In this document: positions 48,025 through 49,356 of the stretch, one piece after another
Position numbering within the stretch: position 1 is the first letter of the stretch
How the letters are laid out: each line of letters starts with the position of its first letter
Assembly: GCA_947167515.1 (NCBI GenBank)
Contig: CAMVIM010000027.1
Span: 1-49,356, forward strand
Reading direction: 5' to 3'
Length of the DNA stretch: 49,356 nucleotides
Source of the DNA: an uncultured Prevotellaceae bacterium
GTDB taxonomy: Bacteria > Bacteroidota > Bacteroidia > Bacteroidales > Bacteroidaceae
The notes under the pieces: generated by a model
Database searches by the model: none
What the model was told of the DNA's origin: nothing
What the model saw: the letters and a program-made list of their open reading frames with translations, nothing else
Translations under genes and position numbers: made by a program

Positions 48025-49356
48025 TTATTTAACATATACCTTCTTGCCATCCAGGATGTAGATGCCGCCTGTTACAGGACGTCCTACACGCTGGCCGTTC
48101 AGGTTGTAGTAAACACCCTTCTCCATCTTCGAGCTAGCATAGTCGAAGCCCACGCTGTCGATGAAGGTAGCCTCGCCGCTGTCTTCAAACACGAAGCGGA
48201 TGGCTGCGCCATTACCGATGCCAGAAGCAGGCAGAGACGCTGTTGGCAGTGGCAGATAAGCCTTGCCGGCAGCCAGCGTAGAACCATCCTCTACAGGATA
48301 GAAGCCCTCGCCACTCTCACCGTTAGTCAGGATGAAGTTCGTGTAGTCGCCATCCACCTGGTGGAGCACCGTAGCGCGGTTCACACCTACCAGCAGGTTA
48401 GACACGACAGTGGCTCCCGTTCCTGCAGGAATCTCGTAGCTGCCATTGTCACCAATCAGCACCACGCCTGTACCCTTAGGTACGTCATACACGCGAGTCA
48501 GAATAGCATCGCCCGTGCTGGGTGTGAATGCCGACACGATGTAGGCTCTCACCTTTTCCTCACCTGTGAAGTCGAGGTCCATCATCGAGCAGAAGGTAGC
48601 GATGTTGTGAGCGATTTCCACCTTGTTAGCAGATTCAGCCACAGCATTCTCAGTCTTCTCGTCCAAAGTGGTCCTAAGTAGACCCAGAGAACTGATCAAG
48701 TTATCAATATCCCCACTCATGGTGTTGAAGGCTGTACCCATATCAGCGTAGAGATCAGCGTGGTCTTCACCCAGGGTGGACTCGCTGTTGGTCAGGTCAA
48801 ACTGATAGCCTGCCAGATTGTCCGCCATCGTGCTCTTGTTAGTCTTTGCAACATTAACCTTTGCCTTGAGGTCATCCAATGCGGTTTCCAGACCAGTTCT
48901 CAGTTCTGAAGAGAGATACTGTTCAAGGGCATCTTCTGCCTCAGCGATAGCATCGTCAGCCTTACCCAGCTCGGTTGCCAAGTCGGCAAGCTTCGTATTC
49001 AGATTATTAGCCTGCGGATAGAGAGGAGCCGCTGCGCCCAGGTTCGCGATAGCGTTGCTGATGGCGGTGAGAGCTGCGGGTACATTCTCCTCAGAACCAT
49101 TGTCGTAGCCAGACTGATAGCCAGCTTTCAGACTGTTGGCATTGGTGATCATGCTCACTGACGCACCTGCCTCCTGCGCTGCCGTGATGGCAGTTTGGAA
49201 GTTGCCAAGAGCCGTATTGAGCTGAGCATACTGGTCAGCAGAAGTGTTCAGAGCCGAAGTCTGGGCGTTGATAGAAGTGATGGTGCTTGCCACATCTGCA
49301 TCGGCAATGCTGCCGTCTGTGTAAGCTGCAGAAGCATCATTAAACACTGTGGTGGC
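48025..49356 (-). CDS. Large secreted or surface protein, N-terminus beyond the window
   Basis: At least 443 codons, open to the window edge, so the true start is not visible. The visible N-terminal 250 residues are Ala/Asp/Asn/Ser-rich and look like long helical or coiled-coil repeats (ALTAISNAIANLGAAAPLYP; KLADLATELGKADDAIAEAE). A beta-rich domain follows (VRAYIVSAF, TGVVLIGDNGSYEIPAGTGA). The end is KGVYYNLNGQRVGRPVTGG, IYILDGKKVYVK, the same kind of tail as the M6 protease at 38043. Such tails are common on exported Bacteroidales proteins. Role unknown; probably a cell-surface or secreted scaffold. Confidence 0.8.
   Translation of the reverse strand, partial: ATTVFNDASAAYTDGSIADADVASTITSINAQTSALNTSADQYAQLNTALGNFQTAITAAQEAGASVSMITNANSLKAGYQSGYDNGSEENVPAALTAISNAIANLGAAAPLYPQANNLNTKLADLATELGKADDAIAEAEDALEQYLSSELRTGLETALDDLKAKVNVAKTNKSTMADNLAGYQFDLTNSESTLGEDHADLYADMGTAFNTMSGDIDNLISSLGLLRTTLDEKTENAVAESANKVEIAHNIATFCSMMDLDFTGEEKVRAYIVSAFTPSTGDAILTRVYDVPKGTGVVLIGDNGSYEIPAGTGATVVSNLLVGVNRATVLHQVDGDYTNFILTNGESGEGFYPVEDGSTLAAGKAYLPLPTASLPASGIGNGAAIRFVFEDSGEATFIDSVGFDYASSKMEKGVYYNLNGQRVGRPVTGGIYILDGKKVYVK

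Overview
The window looks like chromosome of a Bacteroidota member, most likely order Bacteroidales and Prevotella-like. The grounds are the many Bacteroidetes-type -7 boxes (TAnnTTTG) in front of genes, a UpxY-type NusG paralogue, TonB-dependent receptors paired with surface-type lipoproteins (CbiK-like, calycin-like, HmuY-like), an IorAB/PaaK arylacetate module and secreted proteins ending in a GxYIxxGKKVxxK tail. Species cannot be assigned from sequence alone.

Layout. 1-421: eight-copy G-rich array downstream of upxY (422-1243, minus). 1461-9201: a minus-strand late-cobalamin operon, cbiA N-half, cbiA C-half fused to cbiP, cobD, cbiB, cobU, cobT, cobS, closed by a terminator. 9277-14887: a divergent plus-strand uptake operon under a cobalamin riboswitch: BtuB-like receptor, CbiK-like lipoprotein, second receptor. 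14976-21759: plus-strand corrin-ring genes cbiH-cbiC, cbiE-cbiT and cbiG-cbiF (all fusions), followed by a secreted protein, an ECF sigma factor and a likely anti-sigma protein. 21803-25803: cbiJ-cbiD fusion, then a third receptor. 25830-28666: minus-strand luxR-type regulator, btuF-like and btuC-like genes with no ATPase. 28690-34296: mutY, an ECF sigma remnant beside a 25-bp inverted repeat, then DUF4491, calycin-like lipoprotein, HmuY-like and HmuR-like genes. 34365-44013: arylacetate and aromatic amino acid metabolism (iorA, iorB, two paaK, aminotransferase, ACT protein, hotdog thioesterase, PHP enzyme) interrupted by a convergent M6-like protease gene. 44119-49356: tRNA-Phe, an SSS symporter, a MaoC-like hydratase, rplS, a 63-aa peptide and a large secreted protein cut by the window edge.

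Together the genes cover almost the whole anaerobic cobalamin pathway: CbiH, F, G, D, J, E, T, C, A, P, B and CobD, U, T, S. CbiL and a corrinoid adenosyltransferase are not seen. Corrinoid or tetrapyrrole import across both membranes is also encoded, except for the ABC ATPase.

The most striking feature is not a gene. Short-repeat elements are scattered through the window, and many sit in frame inside conserved enzymes. Several are built from 7-bp units (TTGACAG, GTGAAAA, GGAATTA/GGAATGA), often as inverted arms around a short loop; others are a 9-bp GATGGGGTG-type repeat, an 81-bp palindromic element and a 23-bp triplicate. They add stretches such as QLSTVNC or FSLFTFH to CobT, CobU, CbiB, CbiP and CbiE. 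Their orientation and sequence avoid stop codons. One repeat-derived segment appears to have created the CbiA-C/CbiP fusion.
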